Source of the DNA: an uncultured Spirochaetales bacterium
GTDB lineage: Bacteria > Spirochaetota > Spirochaetia > Sphaerochaetales > Sphaerochaetaceae
Direction: 5' to 3'
Length of the DNA: 55,905 nucleotides
Assembly (NCBI GenBank): GCA_949285785.1
Contig: CASEAG010000021.1
Coordinates: forward strand, 1 to 55,905
Shown here: positions 7,929 through 17,883 of the stretch, in pieces
Position numbering within the stretch: the first letter of the stretch is position 1
Layout: every line of letters starts with the position of its first letter
The notes under the pieces: model-generated
Told to the model about the DNA's origin: nothing
Seen by the model: the letters and a program-made list of their open reading frames with translations, nothing else
Database searches by the model: none
Program-made: the position numbers and the translations under genes

Positions 7929-10622
7929 CTAGTAAAGCAGCTTTGTTATACCTTCCCCATCCGGGATGTTTGAATTGTCAAGATTGATTCCTTCTGTTCC
8001 CAAGATATCTGATGTGAAATCGACGGAATATGAACCACCTCGACCATTTACGACAATCGACTTGTAAATTATTGTCGCCTGCCCCTGGTTGTATGGAAGA
8101 TCGATGACAATGGACTGATTGTTTGTACTCACCGTATCAATTCCATCTTTTCCCAACGAGCCGGCCAAACCTGATTGAATGTTATACCACTCCAGATCGA
8201 TATTCCCATTTGATCTGATTTTGGATTCTCCTATCTGGTCAAGACTTGAAGTGGCGTTTATGCTCACACAGAAAGGATCGTCATCCAAGTCGGAATTGCA
8301 TGTAAAGGAGAATCCGTTTCTTGATTTTGTCTGTGCACGAGTCTTGAACCAGTCTCCTCCAAACTCTCCATCTGCCCACACGAATTCATCCCTCCACACT
8401 TTGTTTACAGCGTCAACCAGCTGTACGGCAGAGGTCACCGTTGCCCTGTAGACATCAAGCGTGATGGATTTGGCTTTTCCGGAAGCGTATCTTGGAGATG
8501 CTGTTATTTCAACGTTTCCGAATGCATCGTCAGTAAACGTGACGACACCTGTCTCGGAATCGACTGTTGCAATACCTTTTCCAGATGTGATGGAGTAGGT
8601 GAAATAGTCAAGGTCGTTCTCTGCCGTTGCGACAAGCTGAACTGTCCTGAGTTCGTCATCCGATGTCCTGGATGAGAATCTCGTCTTTCCGGAATCCGTG
8701 GCGAGGGTGACGACATCATAATCTGGCAGATTGTCCAGGTCGTCGACATAGTAGAGATTCAGACTTCCACTATAGGAATAGCCGTCCTCATCATAGACCT
8801 TCAGCATGAGGGACTGGAATGCCTTGTTCTGCGTGTTGTTGATTCCCGGCGTGTGTGGTGTAATCGTGACCTGTCTGGATGTAGAGACAGGATCGCTTCC
8901 ATAGTTGAGGTACCATTCATAACTCACGATGCCCTGGTCGGCAAGATCCTTCACTTCGATCACGACAGGATTGTCTGTAGTGAACACCTGATTCTGTCTG
9001 ATGCCTTCCATGATGTTATCCAGATCGACGGGACCTGGTTCGAATCCGATGGTGATGTTCGGATCAGCTGTGCTGATGTCTCCTGTCCAGTCGGATTCGG
9101 AATAGTTCGAACTAGAAGTGTGTATGGCCTTGACCATATACCTGTAGACGTTGCCAGTTGAAATGTCGGAGTCGATGAATGTAAATGTCTCACCTGAGAT
9201 AGAGAACCTGTTGTCATCGGAGCTTGCAATCATTTCCTGTCCACCGTTGTTCGTGATCCTGTACACCTCATATCTGTCTGCGATGTTGCAGTCCTGCCAG
9301 GTGAGTCTTATCGACGAATCCTCGAGTTCGTATTCCAGTTCTGGACGGACCAGCCTTACTGAGATGGACACGCTTGTGGTCCTGTTGCCATTGTTTGCCG
9401 TATAGCTCACAACTGTTGTCCCAAGGCCTGTTATGGTCAGAAGACCATTCTGATCTATTGAGGAAATGCTGGTGTCGGATGTCATCCATGTGCCACCGAG
9501 ATCTGTTGCATTGGATGGGTTGTATGACAGCGAGAACTGATACTTGTCGTTTGGAGAGAGCTCTGAGACGGCATCTGAATCGTAAACGAGCAGGACTGAA
9601 TCCAATGGGGTTGCCGTCTTGGCTGTTCTGACGAGCCCCGGTGAGATCTGTCCTGTCGTATGTTTCAGCCTCAATGTGAAACTGTATTCGGCGCTGCTGT
9701 TGAGCCCTGCGACCACGATTTCATAATTCTGACCGGCATAATCCTTGAGCTCGTCGTATGTTAACGGCTCTAGACTGGTCTGCGCTCCATTGCTGGAGTA
9801 GGTGATCTGTATCGAATCGAACTCGTATGCGGGGATTGCCACTTTAAGCGTAAGGCTGTTCAGCTCATTTACAGGCTTGATCTCGAAGTAATCGACATTC
9901 CTGGCGACATCGAATGATATGTTGGAATAGGGATCGTTCTCTGTCCCGTCGTTCTGGGATGAGACTGCGGTCTGGCCGGAATAGATGTTATAGACTTCTT
10001 CGACTGTCATTCCGACAAGCTCTCCTCCGCTGTAGAATTCGAGATGGAGATTCTGATCCAGTCCAGCCGGGACTTCAGCCTCGAACGTGACGGACCTGTC
10101 TTCCTTTATGACGACGCCCTTGGCGGATGCGATTGTATTGCTCTCTCTGTCGACGAGCCTGATCTCATCGAGCTGCATTCCATCCTGGAAGCTGAGGTTG
10201 ATTCTTACAGTGCCATACAGAGGCGTGTCCTCAATCTGGGCATCCGAAACAGGAGAGAGAATGACGGAGACCCTGTTTTCTCCGCTAGTCGTGAGTTGCA
10301 CGGATGCAGTTCCTCTTGCGATGATCACATTCCGGTCTGCAGAGGAATAACCATATACATTGATGGTATATGTGCCGAAGGGGACGTTTGTGAATACGAT
10401 TCCATTCGAGTCCTTGTCGAAGTCCTTGGAATCAAGCGTGCTGTTCGAAGAGACGAGCTGCGCCCTGTAGTATTCCGGTTCTACATAACCATCCGGCATG
10501 ACCGATCTGGTGTTCTGACCAGCCGCAGTAACAGCAATGCTTCCTGTGTTCTCGTATGCGAGAGAACACGAGCAAAGGACAATTCCAAGGAGTAGAATCA
10601 ATATCGAAATCGCTTTTTTCAT
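7929..10622 (-). CDS. Large surface-type lipoprotein with Ig-like and fibronectin-like domains
   Basis: An 897-aa protein with a lipoprotein signal (MKKAISILILLLGIVLCSC; the modified Cys is at 18 or 20). Visible parts are a beta-rich N-terminal region, a BIG2-like Ig domain at about 355-425 (SSIDQNGLLTITGLGTTVVSYTA), a fibronectin III-like repeat at about 430-510 (IRLTWQDCNIADRYEVYRI), a second BIG2-like stretch at about 690-730, and a C-terminal domain at about 740-880 with GGDWF and SIVIDLPY. That last domain recurs in the divergent 1162-aa protein. The start is ATG with AAGGG upstream. The protein is probably anchored in the outer membrane or at the surface. No enzymatic motif is seen. Confidence 0.85.
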   Translation of the reverse strand: MKKAISILILLLGIVLCSCSLAYENTGSIAVTAAGQNTRSVMPDGYVEPEYYRAQLVSSNSTLDSKDFDKDSNGIVFTNVPFGTYTINVYGYSSADRNVIIARGTASVQLTTSGENRVSVILSPVSDAQIEDTPLYGTVRINLSFQDGMQLDEIRLVDRESNTIASAKGVVIKEDRSVTFEAEVPAGLDQNLHLEFYSGGELVGMTVEEVYNIYSGQTAVSSQNDGTENDPYSNISFDVARNVDYFEIKPVNELNSLTLKVAIPAYEFDSIQITYSSNGAQTSLEPLTYDELKDYAGQNYEIVVAGLNSSAEYSFTLRLKHTTGQISPGLVRTAKTATPLDSVLLVYDSDAVSELSPNDKYQFSLSYNPSNATDLGGTWMTSDTSISSIDQNGLLTITGLGTTVVSYTANNGNRTTSVSISVRLVRPELEYELEDSSIRLTWQDCNIADRYEVYRITNNGGQEMIASSDDNRFSISGETFTFIDSDISTGNVYRYMVKAIHTSSSNYSESDWTGDISTADPNITIGFEPGPVDLDNIMEGIRQNQVFTTDNPVVIEVKDLADQGIVSYEWYLNYGSDPVSTSRQVTITPHTPGINNTQNKAFQSLMLKVYDEDGYSYSGSLNLYYVDDLDNLPDYDVVTLATDSGKTRFSSRTSDDELRTVQLVATAENDLDYFTYSITSGKGIATVDSETGVVTFTDDAFGNVEITASPRYASGKAKSITLDVYRATVTSAVQLVDAVNKVWRDEFVWADGEFGGDWFKTRAQTKSRNGFSFTCNSDLDDDPFCVSINATSSLDQIGESKIRSNGNIDLEWYNIQSGLAGSLGKDGIDTVSTNNQSIVIDLPYNQGQATIIYKSIVVNGRGGSYSVDFTSDILGTEGINLDNSNIPDGEGITKLLY

Positions 10623-10646
10623 GAGTTTCCCTTTTTAACGAACAGA

Positions 10647-10675
10647 ACAATAATAGATTGTTCAATAGTAATCAA
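10647..10675 (-). promoter_or_regulatory. Promoter for the 897-aa lipoprotein
   Basis: On the minus strand TTGATT (10675-10670) and TATTGT (10652-10647) are 17 nt apart, about 25 nt upstream of the start codon. The rest of the 213-nt divergent spacer is AT-rich. For the plus-strand operon a possible -10 TATACA lies near 10817, but its -35 (TTGAAC, 15 nt away) is poorly spaced. Confidence 0.5.
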
Positions 10676-10835
10676 CTGGTTGGTTTGCGATTGGTCAGAA
10701 AAGGTTCAAGAAATCCTTTTCACAATAAGGAATTATACACTTTGTTCGCTAAAATGGACAAAGAGACTTCATTTGTCAAAAAAAATTATAACCACTTGAA
10801 CAAGATTATATTTTCCTATACAAAACACATGTTTT

Positions 10836-13800
10836 ATGTTCGTTAGATTGAAAGGTGTGTTGATACTTCTGCTTGTTGCGATTCTTTCAGGCTGCTCATT
10901 GGCAGTCCTTCCCAACGAATATCAGGAGATACCGGTCTATCAGGAACCGAGTGCTCCAGGCGGCTTCATTGCAAACGTCGATTACGCGACAGGAAACATC
11001 GTTCTTGAATGGAATGCAGTCGAAGGTGCAAGTCATTACACGATCTATTACCAGACACTTGTCGAGCGGAACTCGAACGAGACACCTCATCATCTTATAG
11101 AGGCGGGTACGACGAAATCGATCGCCCTGTCTGCGCTTGAGGCCGACCAGATCTATTTCTTCCAGATATCTGCTTCCAACTCTTCGAACGGGTTTGAATC
11201 TGCCAAGAGTTCGAACATCGTCCTGTCGACCCTATCCACATTCACGATCTCCTTTTCCACTGTCGGCAGGTTCGCTTTCACTATTGGAATTGAGGAGATA
11301 AATTACAATTCCGTTCCGCTTGTGAGCCCGAGATTCACATTCGAGCTGTTCGAGGACCCGGATATGACCATAAAGGCAAAGGACGAGACGGGTGCCGAGT
11401 TCTCACTGATAGAGGTCGATTCTCCAAAGGAGTATTCCTTTGAACGTATACTGAAGTCGAATGCAACGTATTATTACAGAGCGGTGATGTACATCGGAGA
11501 TACTGCCGTACAGACGCGCACAGGTTCATTCTCGACGGCGGTGAGCAACATTGCACCTGCCGTACAGGAAGTCGTTGCCGTCAGCAATCTCAACGACCAG
11601 GTGCGAATCGACTTCAAGATTCCTGTCATCAATGGTGGACTGGAGAGCCAGGTAGATAGAAGACTCAGGGTTGTAAGGCGTCCAGTAGGGGGAGAATCTT
11701 CCGTTGTGTTCTCCGAAGAGAATGTTCTGGAGCAGGCCGATGGTGTCCTGACCATCAGAGAAAATGAGGATGGAACCCTTGACTGCTCGTTCTACGATAC
11801 GGATGTCGAATCCGGTGTTGAATATATCTACGAAATTGTCTCATGCTATTATTTCATTGCCGATGAAGTCGTTCAGAGCGGGTATTCTGTGGACACGGAA
11901 AGAGTGCATCCGTTGAGTGTTCCCCAGCTCATCAGCGATAAAGCGCCGACTTTGACTGTCCAGGATGAAGAGACGAAGCTGGAATACAAGTTCTCTATTC
12001 CCGTATATCTGCCGTTCGGACTTTCAGAGGGTTCATCATTTATTGTCACCTACAGGGATATCACAATTGAATCACCTTCAGATATATCAGTGGATCATGA
12101 AACTCAGGAAATTAGTCCAAACGTATATGAGCTGACCGGGATGATAAATCTCACGGAAGAAGAGGCTGAAACCAGTCATCAGTTCGTCTTCACCATCAGC
12201 CATAAGATAGGAGATGCCGAGTCCTCGGGAATCGAGACCCTTCCACTTATGACTCAATCTACACTAGAGAGCGACGAGGCCTTTTTCTCCGACTTCAAGG
12301 CCTCCGCCAATGAAGGGGAAGGAGTCATTCTAAGCTGGACTCGAGGTGATTCTATTCCAGCTGATGTCGTATTCACTCTTTACCGTTCGGAAGGGACGAC
12401 TGTCATAAGTGATGAGAACAAAGTGGCAGGGTTCTCAGCGGAGAACGACTCGTTCATAGATACTGGTGCAGTTCCTGGAGTCACTTACAACTACACGCTG
12501 AGAGCCGAGTCGAATGGTAGATTCACAATGGAGACAAGCCAGGGCAACAGGCTTGGAATCGTTGAAAAGTTGACAGCATCGCAGGGAGTATACAATGACA
12601 GGATTGTCGTCGAGTGGAACCCTGTGGCAAATGCAGCAGGATACAATGTCTATGCCGATGGTATTAAGGATGAGGTATACGATCCCAATGGCGATGGCAT
12701 ATGGACATACGAATATACCGATGTTTCAGATGCAGGCAGGTCGATTGAATTCTCTGTGAAGCCATTTGATGAGAGTGGAGACGAAGTAGATGATGGCAAT
12801 ACACTTGTCGTTGCCGGCAATATTCTTGGTCCATATGGCATGGAGGTCGAGGCATCCTCAGATCTTGCAGATGAGATTCTCGTGACCTGGAAGCCGATTG
12901 AAGGTGCCACCGGATATAACGTCAAGATATTCTATGAGTTATCTGATGGCACGACAGCTGCTCTGGACAGCATTGGAGAAAGAGTGGCCGGCTGTGAATA
13001 TAGACTGTCAAGCTCTGATACGAGACTTGATGCACTGTTGAGTGCTGAACTCGAAAACGGTGAAGGCTATCCACTTTCGAGATCATACATGTTCACTGTT
13101 ACGCCTGTTCATGACAGTACTTCATCGCGGAAATCAAGCGATAAAGTGGAAGGATCCTGGCTTCAGCCACCGAAGAATGTGATTGCGAGCAAGGCCGAAT
13201 ATGGAGGCATGATTGTAGTCAGCTGGGATTCCGTCGAAGGGGAGAACTATCTCTACAGAATCTACCGCCGTCCGGCTGATTCGGATTCTGACTGGGAGTA
13301 TTGCAATGTCGCATCAAATGGAAGCTCTGCTCAGATACTTTTCAAGCAGGGAGAGCCTGCTATCGAGTACGAGTATACGGTTGCAAGTAGCAGTGGTGGC
13401 AGTCTCGGTCCGGTTCAGAACTGCTTTCCGATAGTTGGGCAGAACGTAGGACTTCCGCTTTTCCCACCACAGAATGTCGCTGTGAGCCAAGGTGCATTCT
13501 CGGTTAAAGATGGTGGACTCGTCGATGAGATGCTCACAATCACATTTGATTCCAACGAATATGCCAAGAGTTATGTCATATCTGCTGGATCATATGAAAT
13601 TCCATACGAATTCGAAGTGAATGGAAACAGCCTTGTAGAAAAGAACGGGCAGAAGGGCTCAGGGCAAATTTCGAACGGGTTGGTCACATTAAACGTGCTT
13701 AGACCTACGATTCAAAGCGATACTTACCTTTCAGTAAGCGTAGCATGCAGAAACGAAGCTGGTTCCTTGTCTTCTTCAACTACTGTGGATATGGTACCTG

Positions 13801-14324
13801 TCAGATATTATCCGGTAGAGGTTGTCAATCTTGTTAATCCCTTGCTGTATAGGATTCTGCATGAGATTGACAGTAAATGGAGTGGAGATTGGTTTCCATA
13901 TAATTTTTTGGGATTGGGGCAAGATCGCTTTGTTTCCGATGAGACGTATTATGAGGCACAGAGTGCTTCGCCTGCTGCTGGCATTACAGATGCAGATGAC
14001 GCATGGGTCAGAATAAAATTGAATTATGAAGTTAATGGTACGGTGCTGCTTAAAGATAGTTCTCTTCATGGGACAGCTGGAAACAGATCAAATCCTAGTG
14101 CTACAAATCCTCTTGAGGCCATTCGTACTGATGAGGGGGAGGCAATCTCTGTAGAGCTTCCTTATTCAGGAGTGAACGCAAGAATAAGGTTTGATGGTAA
14201 TTTGAACTTGTCGAAGGACACTGGAACATATCTTGTCTGCATCGACTATAACGGCAATGGTAATTTTGACGATCAAGAAGAATATAGGGTCGACTATTCT
14301 GCGACTTACACGGAGCCGTTCTGA
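10836..14324 (+). CDS. Giant lipoprotein with fibronectin III-like repeats
   Basis: A 1162-aa protein starting MFVRLKGVLILLLVAILSGC, a clear lipoprotein signal with Cys at 20. The body repeats a fibronectin III signature in which a Trp strand is followed by GA..Y..Y: near residues 57 (LEWNAVEGASHYTIYY), 499, 592 (VEWNPVANAAGYNVY), 683 (VTWKPIEGATGYNVK) and 794 (VSWDSVEG). The last 160 residues (GDWFPYNF near 1017, ISVELPY near 1105) resemble the C-terminal domain of the divergent 897-aa lipoprotein. The Shine-Dalgarno is poor. It is the first gene of a four-gene operon and its TGA overlaps the next ATG. Likely surface exposed; function unknown. Confidence 0.85.
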   Translation: MFVRLKGVLILLLVAILSGCSLAVLPNEYQEIPVYQEPSAPGGFIANVDYATGNIVLEWNAVEGASHYTIYYQTLVERNSNETPHHLIEAGTTKSIALSALEADQIYFFQISASNSSNGFESAKSSNIVLSTLSTFTISFSTVGRFAFTIGIEEINYNSVPLVSPRFTFELFEDPDMTIKAKDETGAEFSLIEVDSPKEYSFERILKSNATYYYRAVMYIGDTAVQTRTGSFSTAVSNIAPAVQEVVAVSNLNDQVRIDFKIPVINGGLESQVDRRLRVVRRPVGGESSVVFSEENVLEQADGVLTIRENEDGTLDCSFYDTDVESGVEYIYEIVSCYYFIADEVVQSGYSVDTERVHPLSVPQLISDKAPTLTVQDEETKLEYKFSIPVYLPFGLSEGSSFIVTYRDITIESPSDISVDHETQEISPNVYELTGMINLTEEEAETSHQFVFTISHKIGDAESSGIETLPLMTQSTLESDEAFFSDFKASANEGEGVILSWTRGDSIPADVVFTLYRSEGTTVISDENKVAGFSAENDSFIDTGAVPGVTYNYTLRAESNGRFTMETSQGNRLGIVEKLTASQGVYNDRIVVEWNPVANAAGYNVYADGIKDEVYDPNGDGIWTYEYTDVSDAGRSIEFSVKPFDESGDEVDDGNTLVVAGNILGPYGMEVEASSDLADEILVTWKPIEGATGYNVKIFYELSDGTTAALDSIGERVAGCEYRLSSSDTRLDALLSAELENGEGYPLSRSYMFTVTPVHDSTSSRKSSDKVEGSWLQPPKNVIASKAEYGGMIVVSWDSVEGENYLYRIYRRPADSDSDWEYCNVASNGSSAQILFKQGEPAIEYEYTVASSSGGSLGPVQNCFPIVGQNVGLPLFPPQNVAVSQGAFSVKDGGLVDEMLTITFDSNEYAKSYVISAGSYEIPYEFEVNGNSLVEKNGQKGSGQISNGLVTLNVLRPTIQSDTYLSVSVACRNEAGSLSSSTTVDMVPVRYYPVEVVNLVNPLLYRILHEIDSKWSGDWFPYNFLGLGQDRFVSDETYYEAQSASPAAGITDADDAWVRIKLNYEVNGTVLLKDSSLHGTAGNRSNPSATNPLEAIRTDEGEAISVELPYSGVNARIRFDGNLNLSKDTGTYLVCIDYNGNGNFDDQEEYRVDYSATYTEPF

Positions 14325-16513
14325 TGAAAAGAGCAGTATTTCTCCTCATCGCCGCCTTGCTGCTGACAGCCTGTAACCTGTCGATTCTTGATCAGGGAAT
14401 CGCCGATAGAGTCGAATCCGTTACTCCTGTCGAGAATATTCCCAAGAAGGAGATCCAGTTCAGCACAGAGGCACCTGGAAATGTCATGGCCACTGAGGCC
14501 TATTACGAGGACAGGATAAACATATCCTGGTCTGCCGTGACCGGTGCTGACTTCTATACCCTTGAGCGTGCTGAGGTCGGCAAGTTGACAGATTCAGCTT
14601 CAACCTATGTCTGGACCGAGATTCTGGATGTTGCAACCGGAACCAGCTTCACTGATAGGGATTCTTCACTTCAAAGCGGAAAATACTATGCCTATAGAGT
14701 CACGGCACATACTACAAAGGGAATGTTGAGCGGCGAGACGTCAGACGTCTGCTATGGATCGCTTCTTGCTCCTCCAGCCCAGATGGATGCGGCAAAAGGC
14801 GAAAGCTTCGAGTACATAACAGTCACCTGGAACCAGATGCCGGGTGTGAGTCGCTACTACATATACAAGTCGGATGTCGAGTCGTCAGCTGGACTTGGAG
14901 AATACGTCGGGGTCGTAACACAGCAGTCGAGTTCGACTGTGGATGAAACCGATCTTGTCAATCGATTCGATTATCAGGTACCCAAGGATGAGCAGGGAAG
15001 GGAGTTGTTCTTTGTCATTAGATCATCAGGCCCCCTTGGTACGATGTCTGAGCAGAGCAACGCAAGATCCGGTTATTCTCTCGTTGTCGGCGCTGCATCT
15101 GCTCCGAAAGTCGAAAGCATAACAAAGGGTGATAGTGTTTCCGAAATCATTCTGAAATGGGAAAGGGATCCCTCTGATACTGAACTTTCCCCTATCACCT
15201 ATACGATTAAACGCAGTTCACTTGGATCTGCAGAGAGTACGATTTATCCGTTGTATGATGGCGACCAGCTGGACAGTGATGGTGATCTGCTGTCGAAGAC
15301 TGACACGAATGTAGTGGACAGGACCGTATATACATATTCGATCATTGCCTCGAATTCTGTTGGAATGTCGCCTGCAACGATTGTCACCGGATATCTGCTT
15401 TCGCAACCGGAGGGCATAACGTTCGTTCCGGATGTCGGCAATGGCGAATATGTCGTGGAGTCGTTCGAACTTCCTGTCGGAGGCGAGGAGTCTGGAAGTG
15501 GATGGATGTACGACGTCGTCATCGAGACTGAGAGCGGCTCTCTGCAAAATGAAGGACAGATGACGGCTGAGGAGCTTGAAGCATATGTAGCAAAGACCAG
15601 CATCAGCAAGTCGGGTAGCATACCCTTCGAGCAGGAACCAAGACACATCAGAATAACGACAGTCAATGGAAATATACGTTCCAAGACATATCTGGATGCA
15701 GTCGTCGGAGGCATCCCCGATGTCCCTGTGAATGCCGTGGCAAGTCGCAATAGGTCCACCACCGAAGCTGCCAACAGTGCCGGCGTGTTCCCGATTCAAA
15801 TCTCCTGGGAGCAGCGAGGGGATTATCAGGCATATTCCTACAAGATCAGAAGGACAGACAATGGAATGCAGACTACTACGGTATCTGCTTCATTTGTCGA
15901 CCCGAACGTCTCATTTGCGACATTGTACACATACGAGATCGAGGCGCTCGATCCTTTTGGTAGATCTTCTGGAAGAATCATTACAAATGAGGGGTACGGG
16001 GCAATCACCGGAGAACGGTTCAAGCATATTTTCGAGAGCAATATACTCAAACCTTGGGAAACGCCTGATGAACATCCTGATTACATCAGCGGCGATAAAA
16101 AGGCGATATATGATAAGGTGTCCAAACAAGGTATGGGTAGCCTGACGTATGATGAGTGGATTTCTGTTCCAGGCAAGACCGTGACTATCGGTAACTCCAA
16201 TGTATCTGGGACGATAAGCTATAATGCAGATACAGCAGGAGTTGGCGGCCTCATCCAGTTTAAATACACTAAATATTTCTCTGAGGCAGATTTCCTGTTC
16301 TATCTTGCTGGAGATGCATCTTATTCCATGAATGTCTCCGCATCGGGCAGTGGCTCAGTCTCCTGTCCTGCTGATTTCGAGACCGGAGGGCTGTTCCCTG
16401 CATCTGTCTCCTTTTCGAATCTGAGCGTCTCGAATTATGCTTTCGAAGGAAACTATGTCATTAAGCAGCATCATGAGAATGGTGATGTGTCGTATACTGT
16501 GAGTTCAAAATGA
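14324..16513 (+). CDS. Lipoprotein with fibronectin III-like repeats
   Basis: A 729-aa protein with lipobox LLTAC (MKRAVFLLIAALLLTAC). Fibronectin III-like units are recognisable near residues 67 (ISWSAVTGADFYTLERA), 167 (VTWNQMPGVSRYYIYK), 277 (LKWERDP) and 492 (ISWEQRGDYQAYSYKIRR). The C-terminal 190 residues are beta-rich and contain SASGSGSVSCPADF, with no repeat. The ATG overlaps the stop of the 1162-aa gene (ATGA), and its own stop overlaps the next gene's ATG, so translation is probably coupled. Probably a partner or shortened paralogue of the upstream protein. Confidence 0.85.
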   Translation: MKRAVFLLIAALLLTACNLSILDQGIADRVESVTPVENIPKKEIQFSTEAPGNVMATEAYYEDRINISWSAVTGADFYTLERAEVGKLTDSASTYVWTEILDVATGTSFTDRDSSLQSGKYYAYRVTAHTTKGMLSGETSDVCYGSLLAPPAQMDAAKGESFEYITVTWNQMPGVSRYYIYKSDVESSAGLGEYVGVVTQQSSSTVDETDLVNRFDYQVPKDEQGRELFFVIRSSGPLGTMSEQSNARSGYSLVVGAASAPKVESITKGDSVSEIILKWERDPSDTELSPITYTIKRSSLGSAESTIYPLYDGDQLDSDGDLLSKTDTNVVDRTVYTYSIIASNSVGMSPATIVTGYLLSQPEGITFVPDVGNGEYVVESFELPVGGEESGSGWMYDVVIETESGSLQNEGQMTAEELEAYVAKTSISKSGSIPFEQEPRHIRITTVNGNIRSKTYLDAVVGGIPDVPVNAVASRNRSTTEAANSAGVFPIQISWEQRGDYQAYSYKIRRTDNGMQTTTVSASFVDPNVSFATLYTYEIEALDPFGRSSGRIITNEGYGAITGERFKHIFESNILKPWETPDEHPDYISGDKKAIYDKVSKQGMGSLTYDEWISVPGKTVTIGNSNVSGTISYNADTAGVGGLIQFKYTKYFSEADFLFYLAGDASYSMNVSASGSGSVSCPADFETGGLFPASVSFSNLSVSNYAFEGNYVIKQHHENGDVSYTVSSK

Positions 16514-16974
16514 TCAGAAAGATTCTGCTTGTTTTTTCCATTTTGATGGCCCTTACAGGTTGTGAGTACAAGGATCTGATTCCAGAGTACAAGTTCTCCA
16601 CATCAGTGCCTTCCGATCTGATATCCGGAATTTACTATCATCGGGATGAAGCGACAGGCAGTGCAACATCTGTCCTGACTCTTTTTAAAGATGGTAGCTA
16701 TTCTCTTGCAGGATCCGGCTCCGATGAGTATTCGCTCTTTCCTGCTGAGAGTGGACGCTATTCAATCGATGTCACATCCTACAGCGTTACTTCGGCCTCT
16801 GGAAAAGTGGTCTTCTCTGCATCTACACCTGTTGTCGGTAATGGAGCAAATGAGGAGGTCTCTGCTAAATTCATATGGAGTGCCGATGCTCAGCGAGGTC
16901 CTCTGGGGCTTGTCATTGAGTTCTCTTCTTCGGCCGTTGTAGAATATGTTTTCAATGGGAGGGTCTCGAGCTGA
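16510..16974 (+). CDS. Small lipoprotein in the coupled envelope operon
   Basis: A 154-aa protein with signal MIRKILLVFSILMALTGC (Cys at 18). The mature part has the pattern LISGIYYHRD, LTLFKDGSYSL and SGRYSID, typical of a small eight-stranded lipocalin-like barrel, but no family can be named. The start overlaps the previous stop by 4 nt (ATGA), and its own stop TGA shares its A with the next ATG. The tight coupling suggests fixed stoichiometry with the neighbours. Confidence 0.8.
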   Translation: MIRKILLVFSILMALTGCEYKDLIPEYKFSTSVPSDLISGIYYHRDEATGSATSVLTLFKDGSYSLAGSGSDEYSLFPAESGRYSIDVTSYSVTSASGKVVFSASTPVVGNGANEEVSAKFIWSADAQRGPLGLVIEFSSSAVVEYVFNGRVSS

Positions 16975-17729
16975 TGAAGCGAGCCTGTCTTTTCCTGCTT
17001 GTTCTGTTCCTTTTCCTGTTTCCGCTGATTGCCGATCAACAGGATGGTGAATCTGCAGCTGTCAGTACTGCTGATGTTTCGCAGCTGACGGACGAAGAGC
17101 AGGCTGAAATCCAGAGACTCGTTGAAGAAAGCATGAAGGCCCGAAGCTATTCTGAATTGACGGACCTCGAAGATGTGAATGTTGATTCTCTGAAAGCTGA
17201 GATTGTGGAAGAGGTACGGCTTTCTCTCATTGATGAGTTCATGCTTCAGGATCCTTTTGCTCAGAAGGGCTTCTTCTTTGACATGTTCGCACACGTGACA
17301 CTGCTTCGTGACCGTGATTTTGTTCCTGGTGGCACTCTGTCCTTTGGATATAGGAATGGAATGTCCCTGTATGGGTTATATGGCCGCTTCGATTATTTCC
17401 TTCGTCCACTTGGCTCGGAGACTGGAAGGGTGGCAACTATCGAATTCAATAGTGAAGCTGGCGTCAGTTTCCGCTATGCCGTCGCCTCTCAAGGGTGGCA
17501 GGAAGTGAAGATAGGTGTCGATCTCGGTTATTACATGCAGTGGATTGAGCGAAGTGGAACACCGGCGGTGTTTGTTCTTGGCTATAACGGCCTCATGATT
17601 CGTCCAACCATTTCCATCAAGGCCAATCTCTTTCTCTTCAGAATCGAGCTTGGTCTGTATTACCAGACTGCCGTTTATCCCCGCTATGAGGATTATGACG
17701 GATTTGGCCTGTACATCAAACTCTTCTGA
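16974..17729 (+). CDS. Outer-membrane beta-barrel protein with N-terminal coiled coil
   Basis: A 251-aa protein. A Sec signal peptide (MKRACLFLLVLFLFLFPLIA, cleavage near AD) is followed by an acidic helical region at about residues 35-85 (TDEEQAEIQRLVEESMKA) and then alternating amphipathic strands from about residue 95 to the end. It finishes GLYIKLF, a terminal aromatic residue expected of an outer-membrane barrel. Roughly eight strands are plausible. It is last in the coupled operon, so it may anchor, export or receive the three lipoproteins encoded upstream; that role is inferred. Confidence 0.78.
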   Translation: MKRACLFLLVLFLFLFPLIADQQDGESAAVSTADVSQLTDEEQAEIQRLVEESMKARSYSELTDLEDVNVDSLKAEIVEEVRLSLIDEFMLQDPFAQKGFFFDMFAHVTLLRDRDFVPGGTLSFGYRNGMSLYGLYGRFDYFLRPLGSETGRVATIEFNSEAGVSFRYAVASQGWQEVKIGVDLGYYMQWIERSGTPAVFVLGYNGLMIRPTISIKANLFLFRIELGLYYQTAVYPRYEDYDGFGLYIKLF

Positions 17730-17751
17730 TCTGAGCAACAATGCATCTGGA

Positions 17752-17771
17752 GCCCCTCTGCTGAAGGGGCT
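17752..17771 (+). terminator. Terminator of the four-gene envelope operon
   Basis: AGCCCCT and AGGGGCT pair around a short loop (CTGCTGA), followed by TCTGTTGTATT. It lies about 25 nt after the barrel gene stop. Confidence 0.7.
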
Positions 17772-17883
17772 TCTGTTGTATTATTCTAAAAGATATTGAA
17801 CGTTTAATCCTTAATTTGTATGTTATACTATAGATAACGAACAGATTCGATAAAATCTGTCTGTCTTATCTGAAGGATGACAT

